DNA of 64,000 nucleotides. It comes from Coturnix japonica (lineage: Eukaryota; Chordata; Aves; Galliformes; Phasianidae). The stretch is from assembly GCF_001577835.2 (NCBI RefSeq), contig NC_029547.1, forward strand, positions 62,181,110 to 62,245,109, written 5' to 3'. Under the pieces are notes generated by a model, which saw nothing but the letters and a program-made list of their open reading frames with translations, searched no databases and was not told the DNA's origin. The position numbers and the translations under genes are program-made. Positions 50,983 through 63,815 of the stretch are shown here, piece by piece. Every line of letters begins with the position of its first letter. Position 1 is the stretch's first letter.

Positions 50983-53900
50983 CACAGGTGGAGGTGTAAA
51001 TGAGAGCTGGGTAAGGAAAGTGGTTGAGATTAGCACTGCAAAGTAAAATAGAGCCATGCAGTGAGGTCTTCTGCTCTGCTTCCTTGGAAAATACAGCGCT
51101 GTTAACAACAGTCTTATAACTGCAGTCTTTGGGAATTTGCATTTGACTGGGAGATGCTGAGAAGGTGGGGGGTGGGGGGGGAAAGGGAAAGTAAACTGAC
51201 AACTGGCAACTCTGCCATTCACTCATCAGGAGAGGTACACACTGTATGGCCTGTCAGCAACACTGTTGGCCTCTGGAAGAATAGAGCCTCTCTGCACAAC
51301 TGGAGCAGGAGGGATGCTCTGGGACCCCCAGACACACCTGGAGTCACTGGGCTGAACCAGCTGAAGTAGGACACGTGATGGTGGAAAGTCATCCCCAACT
51401 GAAAGCAAAAAGCTTTGCAAAGACTAAGGGGTTAAACTGAAAACTGAAACAGGCTGATGGCACAGCCATCTATGTCTTCTAATGGAATATATATTTCCTT
51501 TCAAGATCTATTATGCTTTTCATGTCTGAAAGGTTTTGGCAGCTATACTGCATTCCCACAGGCCTGCATTTACCACTCAGACAAAATTTCCCATTTAATA
51601 AAGGTGAAGGACGTAATATTTGACCCAATGTGAACAAGTAAAAGAGGCTTCCACCTGTTCAAAGGTATTTCTGTATTTCTGCAAAAGTGTTACTGAGGTG
51701 CAAAACAGCTAAAAGTCATCACATTGTCATAGAAAACTATATTTTCTGTGCTGTGAAGGAGAAGGAAGCAGTGCAGTAATTATTAGCCATCTGTGGTGGG
51801 AGCTAGGGACTCTCTCACTCTCTCTTCCCTTCCTGCTTTTATACTTAGACAGATTCAGATTGATATCCCTTGAGCATCAACCAAGAGATAAAAGCACATG
51901 AAGATAGTCCCTGTTGTGAGCTGATATGCATCCCACAAGTGAACATCAAAAAATAAAAAAAATTTTAAAAAAAGATCAGATAATCACCAGTTTTCTTTTG
52001 ATTATTAAGGATAGTGAAAGAGAAGAGCCTTCCTGACTGATCCTGTGATGCTTCTGCTAGCTAACAGTATGGTCCAGCCCTGGGCCCACACCCAGCCCCT
52101 GCATGGCATGTCTGCAGGAACCAAGGAGGGCTGCACAGTGCTGTGGACTACCTGACACTTCTGTGACTGTGGGATACAGCTGGCAGATCAGACAGATGTT
52201 TGGGATGGGCAGAGATGGGACATGCTCTTCAGACAGCCTTTGTCACCAAAGCAGAGTCTGTGCCTGGTAAAGATGCAGAAATAGGAGGAACTCAAAACAC
52301 AACCCAGGTGATTTTTCTATCATTAGGAGCATACCTTTGCCATATGCTGCTTAGTGCGAGACCTCTTTACCTCTAGAGACTGAGATGTATAAATATTCCA
52401 GGACTCATAAGTCACACACTGAACATTACAGCGCAACCAGAAAAAAGCCAAAAACAGAAATTATCCTCTGGAAAATGTCAGAGTCTTCAGTTACATAATG
52501 ATATCTCATGACCTGTCGCCTTTGGAAGAGCTACTGTGAACTCTGTGAACTCTCTTACCCCTGTGACACTTTAGGAAAAATTGGAGCTAACCTTTTGGAC
52601 ACTGTTTCCAATGCAGCTGTACAGTATTTGAACTTCATTCATTACTGGCTATGATGTGTTCAGCAACTTCCTGACTTTTCCAGCTTGAATAATCTAGAAT
52701 AGTTAATTCTACAAGATACAGTATGAATTGTAACGTAAATTGTTTCAATAAAAGTTACTCCATAACTAAAATTTCAGCGAGACTCCCCAAAAAAGGTTGA
52801 AGAATAGAAGCTGTCAGTGATCAGTAAATTTAGGACACGTAAGAGAAAGACAACAGATAGCATTAACTTTCTAAATGAACTCCTGATCCATGGGGAGATG
52901 AAGCCAAACACACACACAGGGTCACACTTCTTTCTTCTTCATCCGTTCCTCTGACTCTGGGTTCCACTAGAAAGAAAAAAATGAGGATTTTACATGGGAA
53001 ACAGGTAAGAATAGGTCTACTGTGTTTTGTAAGGCTGACGGGACATCAAGCCCCAAGGCTTTTTGTTTTGATTCTGCAGTGTGGGACAAAAGCAAGGCAT
53101 TTTGGGAAGTGTAAGCAAAACATAGAATCCCTCTGTGTTGCTTTAACATGAAAAATAAGCTCTTTGGGAGCTGTGAGGGATGCAAAGACAAAGAGATCTT
53201 CTCTAATTTTTCCCTAACCTAATTCACTCCTCAGTAGTATAAGTTAAGTTGTACTGAGATGTGTAATTGCTATCTCTTAAATAGATCTTGCTGTGGATAT
53301 AATAGGAAACTTTAACCTCGATTCTAAAAACATAATTACAAGTGAGAATGCACCGAGCAGCCTGATATTATCAACTAATAATGCCATCCCCTGTCCCAGT
53401 GTTAGCACTATAAATCAGGGTTAATGACATGAAAATCAGAGAAACACAGTGAGATAAGCCATACCAGAGAAGGACCATGACCACTGCAGCTTCAGAGTGC
53501 TGACACTGTTAAGTGCTTGACTTGGACATTGCCTATTTTTCACATTCGTTTTCCTCTTGATTTTTCACTGTTCCAGAATGAAATTGTTTCTTGTATGGAG
53601 AAGAATCAGTGGAAAGTTGCAAGCTGTTCCATTTCATGCTTGTCTTAGACACATCATCCTGTCTAGTCCCACCTAGAGTCCCAGGGAGCCAGGTCTGAGT
53701 TTGCTGTCAGGAGGTGGCTCATGCTGAGCTCATACCCTGCTGTAAAACTTGGGTTTGTGGCAAACTGTTCTGCCTCTCAGTGTAACACAAGACACAACTA
53801 GGAAAAAAAAAAAAAAAAGAAGAAGAAAATAGCAAACATATCAAAACTTACCAGAACAAGCAGCCTGACTTCTTTGTACACATCCTTTGAGTAAAAATCT

Positions 53901-54304
53901 CCTTCTTCGATACATTAATGAGGAGAGCAAAAAGTTCTCTGCAACTTTTGCATGAAGTGCTTTTCTCCAGGCATCACAAGCACCAGCTCCGAATTGTTCA
54001 TATTCTTGACTTTCTTTTACTTCAGCCTCTTTGTAACTGCCTCGTGTTCCCCCACTGAGCTTTCATCATCTATTCTACTTTCCAAAGAACAATTCTGTCC
54101 AAGAGAAGAGAGGCCAAGGCTTCATAAGAGGGGTAAGGATTACATCAGCTCTCCCTGCAGAAAGATGAATCACATGATTAAAAGCTACTGTGACATAGGA
54201 GAACTGAGTCCCAGACCTGCCACTGCTGCTCAGAGAGCTTATAGGGAGGTCAGTCTACCCGTCTGGAGTCTTTCAGGTTTCTGTCTTTTTTAGAAAGAAG
54301 AAGG
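50983..54304. other. Intergenic, no recognised gene
   Basis: The overlapping 118- and 127-codon minus-strand frames near 50843-51226 are partly antisense to CR1 and partly read through the complement of the G-tract (proline runs). No other signal. Confidence 0.5.
51167..51181 (+). repeat. G-rich tract with G-quadruplex potential
   Basis: Six G, one T, eight G, followed by AAAGGG. Confidence 0.7.

Positions 54305-54350
<46 letters not shown>
54305..54350 (+). repeat. Poly(A) run, 46 bases
   Basis: The longest homopolymer in the window. No AATAAA lies just upstream, and a CR1 copy begins about 45 bases downstream. The length is likely variable or inexact. Confidence 0.92.
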
Positions 54351-54351
<1 letters not shown>

Positions 54352-54394
54352 CATGAATATGTATTCCTGGTTTCACAAAATCCTGATGTTTGAA

Positions 54395-54735
54395 GTGATG
54401 AAGGGTCTTGAGGGTCAGATGTATAAGGAACAGCTACAGCCTCTGGGTTTGTTCAGCCCAGAGCAAAGGAGCTCAGGGGAGACCTGATGGTGGCTGCAGC
54501 TCCTCACAGGGAGCTCTGAGCTCTGCTCTCTGTGACAGCAACAGGGCCTGAGGGAATGGCATGGAGCTGTGTCAGGGGAGAGCCTGGTGGAGGTAAGGGA
54601 AAGGGTCTGCCCAGGGCAGTGGGCATGGCCCCAAGCTGCTGGAGCTCAAGGGTGGTCTGGGCAGTGCTCTCAGACACAGCGCTTGATTTGGTGTGGTCCC
54701 TGTGGGTCCCTTCCAACTTAGGATGGTCTGTGATT
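54395..54735 (+). mobile_element. CR1 LINE, 3' region fragment (CR1-F-like)
   Basis: Forward copy with GCCCAGAGCAAAGGAGCTC, GCAGCTCCTCACAGGGAGC, CAGTGGGCATGGCCCCAAGC and the terminal GGGTCCCTTCCAACTTAGGA. It shares the same block order as 16150-16497 and 50785-50982. Frames on both strands here are repeat-derived. Confidence 0.9.
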
Positions 54736-57706
54736 TTTTTCTTCTACCTTTTGCTGAAGAAATGCCATTAGAAAATGAGATCTATTCAGGTAATTATCAC
54801 TTTGTTCCGCAAATACTGATTCAAAAGTGCTAGGGAGTCTGATATTTTACCATGAGAAGCAAATGCTGCAAGGTCATTTTTGGACATGAGGTCACCTTAA
54901 TTTTTGAACATGAAAAGATGTTATTTTGACCCTCTAAAATAAATATTTTTAAAATACAGAAATTTAGACATCCACTATGGAGCGTGCTCGACAACTCTGT
55001 TTCTCCCCTCACATTTTGTTCCAAGTCTTCCTCAAGAGAGACCAGTGCAAAGGTACCATGGTGGATGAAATACTCTTCTGGGAAGAAGTATGAAGTCACT
55101 CTAGACACAAAGCATGGCATTAACACACCAATATAACAAAATGTAAGCATACAGCAAACTGTGGAGAAGAAAAGCCTTTTTCCTGTCAGGTGCCCTGCAG
55201 TTTCCTCCCCAAGACCCAGTCTTGTCAGATCTCACTAGAGCTGCTCTCCACCAGCAACTACAATTGTAATTGATTACTCAAGCAGAAAAGCTATAAAAAT
55301 CTGATAGGAGAGCTGGAGGAAAGGAGAGATGTCAGCACTGTTAGCACAACCTAATTGCAGGGAATTTTGCCTTCCAGCCCTCACATGCCTTCCCACATTG
55401 CTATTACTCTAATGTGTGGATGCTCTTGAGAGCAGAAGCAAAGCTTTAAACACATGTATGTGTTTATGTAGAGCTTTATGTATGTCTGTGTGTGTTTGGG
55501 TGTACAAAATTCTCATTATTATTAGAAAATGCGATCAAATCTGTAAGTCAGGGAGGTTGAGGATATCTAATTTCTCTTCACAGAAAACACACAGCAGCAC
55601 AGAGCAATAAGCATCTCACACTGTTTGCTGCTTTTGAACAGATCCCCACTTCACTTTTCAGATGGCTTTTCCTCGCAGCTGTGTTGCCCTATAATTTCAA
55701 ATCACAAAACTAATCCTGAGCGAGCAACAGTAAAAGCAGCCTCAGTGCTTCCTTCTGCTCACTCTGCCTGCCTGCAGAGCATCCATGCACACAATTACTG
55801 CCCTCAGGCAGAGGTGAGGAGGCTGCAGGGGGATTATTGCAGTGCCTACTTTGCTGTTGCCCCAGCGGGACTATTTCCTGCTTTTCTTACAATGCACCCA
55901 GTAAACAAAGAAGTGCAGCAAGGATTTTGAAGCAGTGTTAAGAAGGAGTTGGGAGGGGAAAATCCAACAGGGATGTTGGAGGGGCTGCATAAATGCTACT
56001 GCAAGGGATCTGGCATGAAACCCATGGAAAAAGATGCAAAAAGGAGATGATGTACAGGCACTCCGCTCCAGAAGGGGACAGCACTGCAGCTCTGTCTGGC
56101 TCACATTGCTAATACAGCTGAGGGAAACAACTGTTCATCTGGATCTAGCTTTGGCAGCAGTTGGGGAGGAGAACAAAGAGGAGAACAAAGAGAAGGGAAA
56201 GATAAGAGGGGCGGTGGCTTTATGCACAGGGACAGGGAGTGAACTGCTACATGACAAGGGAGGGAGCAGCCTCTCTGTGACCGCACTCAGGTGCGGTCAG
56301 CAGTGATGACATGGAGCACAGTCCAGTCCCCATAGCACAGCTTCAGCTGGAGGCTTGTGACCAATGCCATTCATGTCCATAGCAGGTGCTCACAAGCAGC
56401 TGTGGCTTGTACAAGACTCTGGAGCACCCTGTGGAAGCCAGGTGAAGCACAAACCCCTTGGGAAAAAGCAAATCTTGACCAAAAAGAGCAACCTAGGGGA
56501 AACTCCTAGAGATCTCTCCATGACCACTATGTACCTACCACCAGCATCTTCCAATGGTCAATTTAATACAAAGCATTGGAGCAAACCTTTGTGGGTGGAT
56601 CAATCGAGCCTGAAAATTCAGTGAAACAGAAAGTCAGTTATCTGCTGGGAATGAGTCAACATTGTTGTGGATCTCCACAGAGGACAGGGCTTTTCTCATT
56701 TTTATGTCTGCATCTTCCACAAACCACAGACACAGATGTGAGGGTCATAGTCCAGGTGCCAGCTTCATGCTAAGCAGGTGTTGAATTCTGTGTTATCCCT
56801 GTACACAAAAAGTACCCACACATCATGCAAGAATAATGCAGGCTCAAGTAGTAGGAATCACATCTAAAGAGAAGCAATTGAATTGGACAGGTGCATAGAG
56901 AGGGATTCTATGTCTGTGAGCAAAAGGAGAGTAAAATTGCAAAATTAGTTCTTTTAAGATGGGACAAATTGAATTTGAGCAGTCTTTACAAAAGAAAGAA
57001 AAAGAACGAGTAGCAAAAATTAGTGCAGTACTGGAATATGTAACACAGAGATGCTGTAGAATCTTACCCTGGGAGGCTCTGAAGGTGCAGACAGACACAG
57101 GCTTCCTGCTGGCAGCAGTCCTGCTTTGGGCATGAGGCTGTGCCATGGACCTCCTCTTGCACCATCATTTCTGATTTTATGAAAAGTGCCACAGCCTTCT
57201 CCCTGCAGAGGGCTGACTGAGCATACCAGAATCCCATGGATTTCAGAGTATTCAGTCTTCTTAATATCAGACATGAAATTAAATGTTTATTTAGCATGAC
57301 CTCCTCAAACTTCATCTGCCAAAAAAGCTGCTATTTTCCTCCAACAGTGCTAACTAAAAGTCCATAAAAGATAAACAAATAAAAACCAACTGGCTCATTA
57401 TGGGAATAGTTTTCCAAAGTGACTTGATCTTGCACCATTAAATGGCTACTTCCACAGACCTGATCTATTCAGTATGAAGGAAGGGAACACCTTTAGAATT
57501 GGACAATTATTTCTGCAATCAAGATACGTCAGTAGTAGACTGAGCGCTCTCTAACTGCATAATTTAATTTCACAGTCCGTTAACTTTCCCTCTTTCTTGC
57601 TTGCCAATGTACTGGCATTACATTGTGATCTTTAATCCAGTGTGGAAATATTTCAACCTTTAACTTTTAGGCTTCATATTATGACACTGTATGTTCTTGG
57701 TGTTTA
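54736..57706. other. Intergenic, somewhat GC-richer
   Basis: 55600-56350 is richer in GC than the rest, with overlapping frames on both strands of 77-101 codons. None has a recognisable domain or initiation context that stands out. Confidence 0.45.
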
Positions 57707-57743
57707 AATAAAATGAAACTTAAAAAAAAAAAAAAAAAAAAAA
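57707..57743 (+). other. Polyadenylation signal followed by poly(A) run
   Basis: AATAAA at 57707-57712 is followed after nine bases by 22 A bases (57722-57743), the spacing of a real mRNA 3' end. This could be the tail of a processed retrocopy, whose body I could not identify in the preceding 250 bases, or the genomic 3' end of an unknown transcript. Chance is possible in AT-rich DNA. Confidence 0.4.
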
Positions 57744-58087
57744 TCTACAATCTATGGTTTTTGATTGACAGACATAAAATAACTGAAGACTGAGAGCAAG
57801 GATAGATCATGTAGTATCAAAACCCATAGGTCTTCCAGAAAGACTGTAATTAAGTTGCAGAACACAGAACCATAAGAAGATATGAATTGTCAAAATGGTT
57901 CATGCTAGCAATCTGAGCCCTGTAAAGAACCAAAGAATCTGCTTAAGTCTGCTGTTCTGCTGCAGTCACAGAGAAGGCTGTGCCACTCCAGAACTAGCTG
58001 GAGACTGTCATAAATAGTGTGTGAAGAAATGGCTCCTGAACAACTTTTATTTGGGTGGCAACTAAAACTTCTACTGATTTTTACTTT

Positions 58088-58225
58088 TCATAGAATCATA
58101 GAATCAACCAGGTTGGAAAAGACCCTCAAGATTATCAAGCCCAGCCATCAACCTAGCAGTACCAAGTCCATCACTAAATCATGTCCTGAAGTGCCATATC
58201 TATGTCCACATCCACATCCTGGGAT
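58088..58225 (-). mobile_element. CR1 LINE, 3' end fragment
   Basis: Begins with two TCATAGAA units, then CCAGGTTGGAAAAGACCCTC, ATCAAGCCCAGCCATCAACC and a run to CATCCTGGGATCTC. Minus orientation, with a well-kept 3' end. Confidence 0.88.
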
Positions 58226-59299
58226 CTCTCTTTAATTTCTGCTCAGGAATTTTTTTTTTATGGAGGATTATGAAAAGGGCCAAAAACAGAGCTGTACCCA
58301 AAGCAGCAGGGTCCTGATGAGAAAATACGTAGTGCAGAGCGTTACTGCTATGGCATTCCCTAGCCTCAGTTTAAAGCTGTTCAGCATCTTATTAATTTCT
58401 GAATGATGCTGCAAATTGAGCAGACATCTTCATCGAGCTTCCACAATGCAGTCCATAGCTTATTTTGTTCCCTGGGAGATGACAACTAATTCAGAAACCA
58501 TTGATGTATATAAGGAGATTAATTTGTTCCATCTGATTTGTATTCCCTTGCAGCCATCAACAATGAATGTAATTTACTGTCATGTTGCACAACTGTCTTG
58601 AACTACCTGCAGTACTCTTTTCATCAAGTTTGGCCACTTTGCTATTCAGAGTCCTTCCCATTCAGTAATAGTGTGAACCACTGTGAATTAAGGAAGAAAA
58701 TTCCTCTCCAGGTAAATTAAACTGGAGCTTCTAGTAGCAACCACTATGTGAAATAGGGCATAGGAGAGAAATTGTTAGGTGGGTTGCATAAGGCATTCCT
58801 GCATATTTATGCACATAAAATTAACTGTAAATTGCATTCTTTCCCATCATCCCACAACACATTTTCAAGGTGTGATACTGTTATTATCATCTCCTTACTT
58901 TTGGGTGAGCAGGCAGATTAAGGACTCCAGTATCTGGGCATGCTTCTGCTATTCTGTGATAATCACAATTTGAGTGTTTTCTTTTAGTGCGTGTGGAAAC
59001 CAGGAGGCCATTTAGTTTCAACTAGCCCTTAGTGGAGAAAAATCGATCTTGTTCAAATTGACTCACATTCACAGACAGGAAATTACTGTGGACAGGCAAA
59101 TGTCCTATAACTTGATAATGAGCCTGCCTGCCCAGGGTCACAGAAGAAGTCTGCAATGGATCTCGTAGGATGTCGCAAACATACAATAATTCTCTGAGTA
59201 TCCTTCTGCTCATGAAGGAGGTCTGTGAAGTGGATGATGTGAAGTGCTCCAGGTGCCTTTTGTAGTTCATATATTGTGTTTATGTTCTGCCTTTCAGGT

Positions 59300-59453
59300 T
59301 TACCCTACTTCTAAGGATACGGATTACACTAATGCCAACCACAGAGGCACTGCTCAAGACCGTTTTGGTACCAGAATCAGCTTTACAGAGATTCCAGAGG
59401 CACTTCCCTCAGTTATGATGGACTTGACAGTCAAAATCAGACTTAAGCAAATG
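59300..59453 (+). other. Candidate coding exon, unassigned
   Basis: A frame preceded by GTTCTGCCTTTCAG (good acceptor) and followed by ATGGTAAATA (weak donor). The translation includes SKDTDYTNANHRG and FGTRISFTEIPEALPS, free of low complexity, but I recognise no family. Confidence 0.2.
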
Positions 59454-60949
59454 GTAAATATGGAACATCTGAAAGCTGCAAAACTCTGCTATGAGCATGA
59501 CTTCAGCAGTGTATTGTAATTTTGTCAGGAAACATACCAGCCTGCCAATTTCATTTCACAAAATCAGTCAACTTAATAATCCTTTTAATACCAATTTCCC
59601 TTTTCTTCTGTCCAGCTTCCTTTCAGCTTCTATCACACTGCAGTCCAAGTGACTGTGCAGAAAAACATAATGAATCAGACAAAAAATTTCACTTGTGACT
59701 GACTCCAAGTTCTGTGGAGGAGGTCATAGTGGCCCCCAGGAGTAGTCCATACTCCCACCAAGAATGGGACTGCAAGGGGAAGGGAAAGGGGAAAGAGGAT
59801 TGCTGTTGTTGTGAGGTTTATTTACTGATGCAGATTGGATATGGAAAAAGAAAACAGGAGTTGAACTTCCAAACCAGTCTAGGCTAATAGCAGTCCACCA
59901 CTTTAGAAAAGAATTTCATATTCATGAAAGGCATTGATTAATTCACATGCTGAAAATGTACGTCCCCATTCCTGTAGCCACAGGTGATATCTACCAGTCA
60001 TAATGTCTTCACTACAGTTGTTGCCTTTGCATATCAGACCTGATTTACAAGAGTAACCTCTTGATTTGAATCATCTGTTCTGTACCAGCATGTCTTTATC
60101 AGAAGAAACTTCCTCAAGGCATAACCCTCTGAAACAAGAGACACGGTAGTAGTCAAGGAGTCACCAACCATTCTGGCTTAAAACAATATACGTGGGCTGG
60201 CAGAGTAGCTGCCTAGGACCTCCCAGTTTCTTTTTTGTCTTGAGAAAAAAGGCACAGCTATCCTCTGCTTTTGGGCTGCCAGTGCAGAGTCCCTTTGTGT
60301 TCCCATGCAACACTTTTTTTAAAGGTGAGTGACTCTGATGATGAGAATTTATTAAATATTTGGGGAGATCCAAAAAAAAAAAAAAAAAAAGGATATTGAT
60401 GATTGGGTGCAAAATAAGGTTCTTAAATTTGCAGGAGCTTGAAGACTTGCTATGGTCTTGCCTGTGCACGAACAGGAGCAAATGTGATAGTACAGAAAGG
60501 CTCATCATAAAACTCCAGCTGTTTTCAGATTATCTTCCATCCTAACATGCACTGAAAGAAAGCCAGCAAAAATTTCCCCAAGTGCAGTCTTGTCTGTGAA
60601 ACTTGAGCCAGGCTTGCATTCATGAAGCAATGGAGAAGGATGATTTCATGCTCTGTGGGATCTCTGGCTTTTATAAACAGCATTGGCTTTGTTTTCCCCG
60701 GAGAAGCTGCACATCAATTCTCTCAGGCCATCAGCAAGTTATCTGGTAATAGGGAAGAGACAGAAAAACAATTTTCCAAATCTTAAAAGGAACAAAGGCT
60801 CTGTAGGAAGGAGGTCAGAGTGATGAGAAATAGAGTGAGAGGCACAACCAGGTATGCTGCTGTTACACGCCAACACGCCTTCAGATATTAGCAGCACAGC
60901 AAAGTTTTCTGAACAACCATATACCTGGCAGAATACAAACAATAATCAT

Positions 60950-61080
60950 AGAAAGGTAAGTCACCAGGGCCAAATGAAATCCTCCAGAGAGAATAAGAGC
61001 AGACGGAAATAGAAACCTGCAGACTGATCATCCTGGAGAACTCATTTAATTCTGAAGAAGTCTCTGGAGTTTTCTCACAT
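60950..61080 (+). mobile_element. Possible CR1 or related LINE reverse-transcriptase remnant
   Basis: AAGTCACCAGGGCCAAATGA encodes KSPGPNE, like the start of CR1-clade reverse transcriptase (SPGPDG/E). The rest is too decayed to confirm. Confidence 0.35.
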
Positions 61081-61852
61081 TAATATTCCAAAGTCATTAG
61101 TCTGAGGCTTCTAGCTTTGTGAAAGGATGAATACCTGCAGGCAAGATAGAAGAAGGCACTGCAGTGATGGACAGTGTATGCTTTAAAGTTTATGCTTTGA
61201 CCTCCTTTTAAGGAGCAGAGAATTAAGTATGGAGGAGAGATGGAGAAACATTTGTCAGGTCTTTAGAAAGTCACAACATGAATGGGTTTTGCTTCATGCA
61301 ATAATCCAAAAATGACAAAGCAGACCAGTAAATGAGCTAATATCCTAAAGACAGAGTAAGGGGTTGTTCATGGACATAGGCATCGGGTGACCCCATCTGT
61401 GGTCTTGCCAAGCTGCTTGGGCTGCAGCCATAAGAGGCACACTCTGTGAATGACCTGTGCAACACAAGACCAAGTGAGCTATGCTCTACTTCCAGCAGAT
61501 GGGAGATCTAACACTCAAACATTCCTTGTCCCCACTGCACCAGAACTACAAATGCCTCTCAGCTTGCACAGATTCTTCAGGTGTTAGTGAGTTAGTTAAT
61601 ACTTGCATTGTATTTCTGCCACACAAGTCGTCAAGGAAAAAGGTCTGGAGCCTGTGTAAAGAATATAAAGAGGAAGTGTATCTCTTAAGGAAAAGTGTTA
61701 AAGACCCGTAAAGTAAAAATCAGGTCCTTTAGTAAAGATAATTGATTAATTTATGGTGGAGTAAAAGCAAATTGCACTTCTGAATGGGTGATCATCTGCA
61801 GTATATTTGTGAATACAGTGTCTTTGCTTGTCCAGAGACACTCAAAATATTT

Positions 61853-62342
61853 ACGTTCATAGGATGGTTTGGGTTAGACGAGACATTAAAACTCATTCAG
61901 TTCCAGCTCCTTCCCATAATCAGGGCTGCCACCTACCAGATCAAGGCACCCAAGGCCATCCAGTTTGGCCCTGAACACCTTCAGGGATGGGATATCCACA
62001 GCTACTCTGAGCAGCCTGTGCCAGAGCCTGTAAAGAATTTCTGCCTAACATCTAACCTAAATCTCCCTTCTTTCAGTTTTAAATTTATCCCCTTTATCCT
62101 ATCATTATCAGACCACGTAAAAAGTTGGTCTCCATCCTGCTTGTAAGCTCTCTTCAAGTACTGGACAGCTACAGTGAGGTCTCCTTGGAGCCTTCTCCAG
62201 GCTGAACAAGCCCAGCTCCCTCAGCCTTTCTTTGTAGGAGAGGTGCTCCAGCCCTCTGATCATTTTCGTGGTCCTCCTCTGGACCTGCTCCAACAGCTCT
62301 ATCCTTCTTGTGCTTGGGGCTCCAGGCATGGACACAGAACTT
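61853..62342 (-). mobile_element. CR1 LINE, ORF2 end and complete 3' UTR
   Basis: About 490 bases, minus strand. The high-coordinate part encodes the ORF2 C-terminus ([35 protein letters not shown]). The rest is the 3' UTR, ending at 61853 in the terminal block GGATGGTTTGGGTTAGACGA. It is 5'-truncated and diverged, and ORF2 breaks shortly after the LFSLEK motif. Confidence 0.92.
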
Positions 62343-63815
62343 CATCAAATATCTGCAACCTCGTTAGGAGGAATACCCACAGAAATAGAGACAGAGTTCC
62401 TCAAAAGATATAGGCACCACTTAAGTCACTTTTAGATAAAGCTTCCCTTCAAATAGCATATCTTTCATTTCAGCTAACATACCCGAGAAGCACAACTGAA
62501 GATGAGTTTGCTTTGCATTTGTGTAAATAATCTCTCATTATGCTTTTATACTGGCATGGCTTCAAAGGGTTAAATCTGCAGATCTATCCTATTACTCAAG
62601 AATGCTAAGGATGTAGCCTCCTTTTCTTCTTGCATGCAAGACTGCTTCCCAGCCTGACCATCACAAGCCTATCAGTTTCAGCATAATTTTCTCTCTCTTG
62701 TTGAAGATATGCTGCTACACAGTAATGATTTAACCCCACTCACACACCCTACCCTGAAATGTTTTATGCAGTATAAAGGAAGGAGGTACAATATCATTAC
62801 TGAGGAAAATGACATAATACATTTTTCATAAATCATTTCAAAACCAATTGCTGCAGTTGTGAACCTGTCTTAATTCTGTGGATTAATCTTAATCTTGTAA
62901 TACAAATGCCATCCTGCAGCCTGTAACAAAGGCTATCAGCACTTACGTGACCTGAACAGTACATTTAGCATTGCACTCTACAATATATAATTAACTTCCT
63001 ATATGCACATGCAGCAGGCCAATGTCTGCCAAATTACATAGTGCAGTTTGGCCTTTAGTACCTTAAGTAGAAATATAATAGGTAAAAATGATCAACACCC
63101 CCACTTTGGCATGAAATTGATTTTCAAGGTATGCTATTTACATATATAAAGTTGCATTCATGTATTACACTGAAGTGTCTCACCTCAACAGCTACACAGC
63201 ACGAGATTGATTTATTTTGTAGCTGGAAAGGACAAACTTGGAATCAAAAATAAGATTCTACTCCTTCACAAGACTCCATGTCAGCAATTGCTGCTCTTGC
63301 CAACACAACAAGGTTTCTCCTCATATCCACCCAGTCACCAATAGAAACACTCCGGGAAAGAACTGGGCCAAAGAGAAAGCTTTAATGAAAGAGCAGGAGT
63401 GGGTTTTTTTAAACAAGCTGGGTAAAAAGCTAGGTCCTAGCTTTCTGTATAGCACAAGCAGCTTTGAGAGTGACATGATTTCCCTATCAGGATCTCAGCC
63501 ATCTCTGGAAGAGATGACAGTTGCAGCCAGATTTCAGGGTATCTTTTTTTGTTTATTTGTTTTGTTTTTTAATTAAGTAACTTGAAACATTTTCCTCTTT
63601 TTCATTTTTCTCAGTAACGCCTTAGTATCAATTGTCAGCGGATTGATGGAGAGATGAGAAGGAAAGGCATGGAGGATGGCACCAGAGTACCTCCTGCCAT
63701 TTTAATGGATTCATGTCCAGGAAAACATCGGGCTGGTATGCAGATTTTGGGTGTCTGATCTTCACTTCCAGACTCAGCTAGGACCAGTGCCCCTGAGCAC
63801 AGATGGGGAGATGCA
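62343..63815. other. Intergenic, no recognised gene
   Basis: AT-rich and unique-looking. The 112-codon frame at 63238 has no recognised motif and ends in a T-rich tract. Confidence 0.5.

Noticed and set aside
62108-62335. 75-codon frame with [10 protein letters not shown] as a host gene
   Set aside because: It is the CR1 ORF2 C-terminus.
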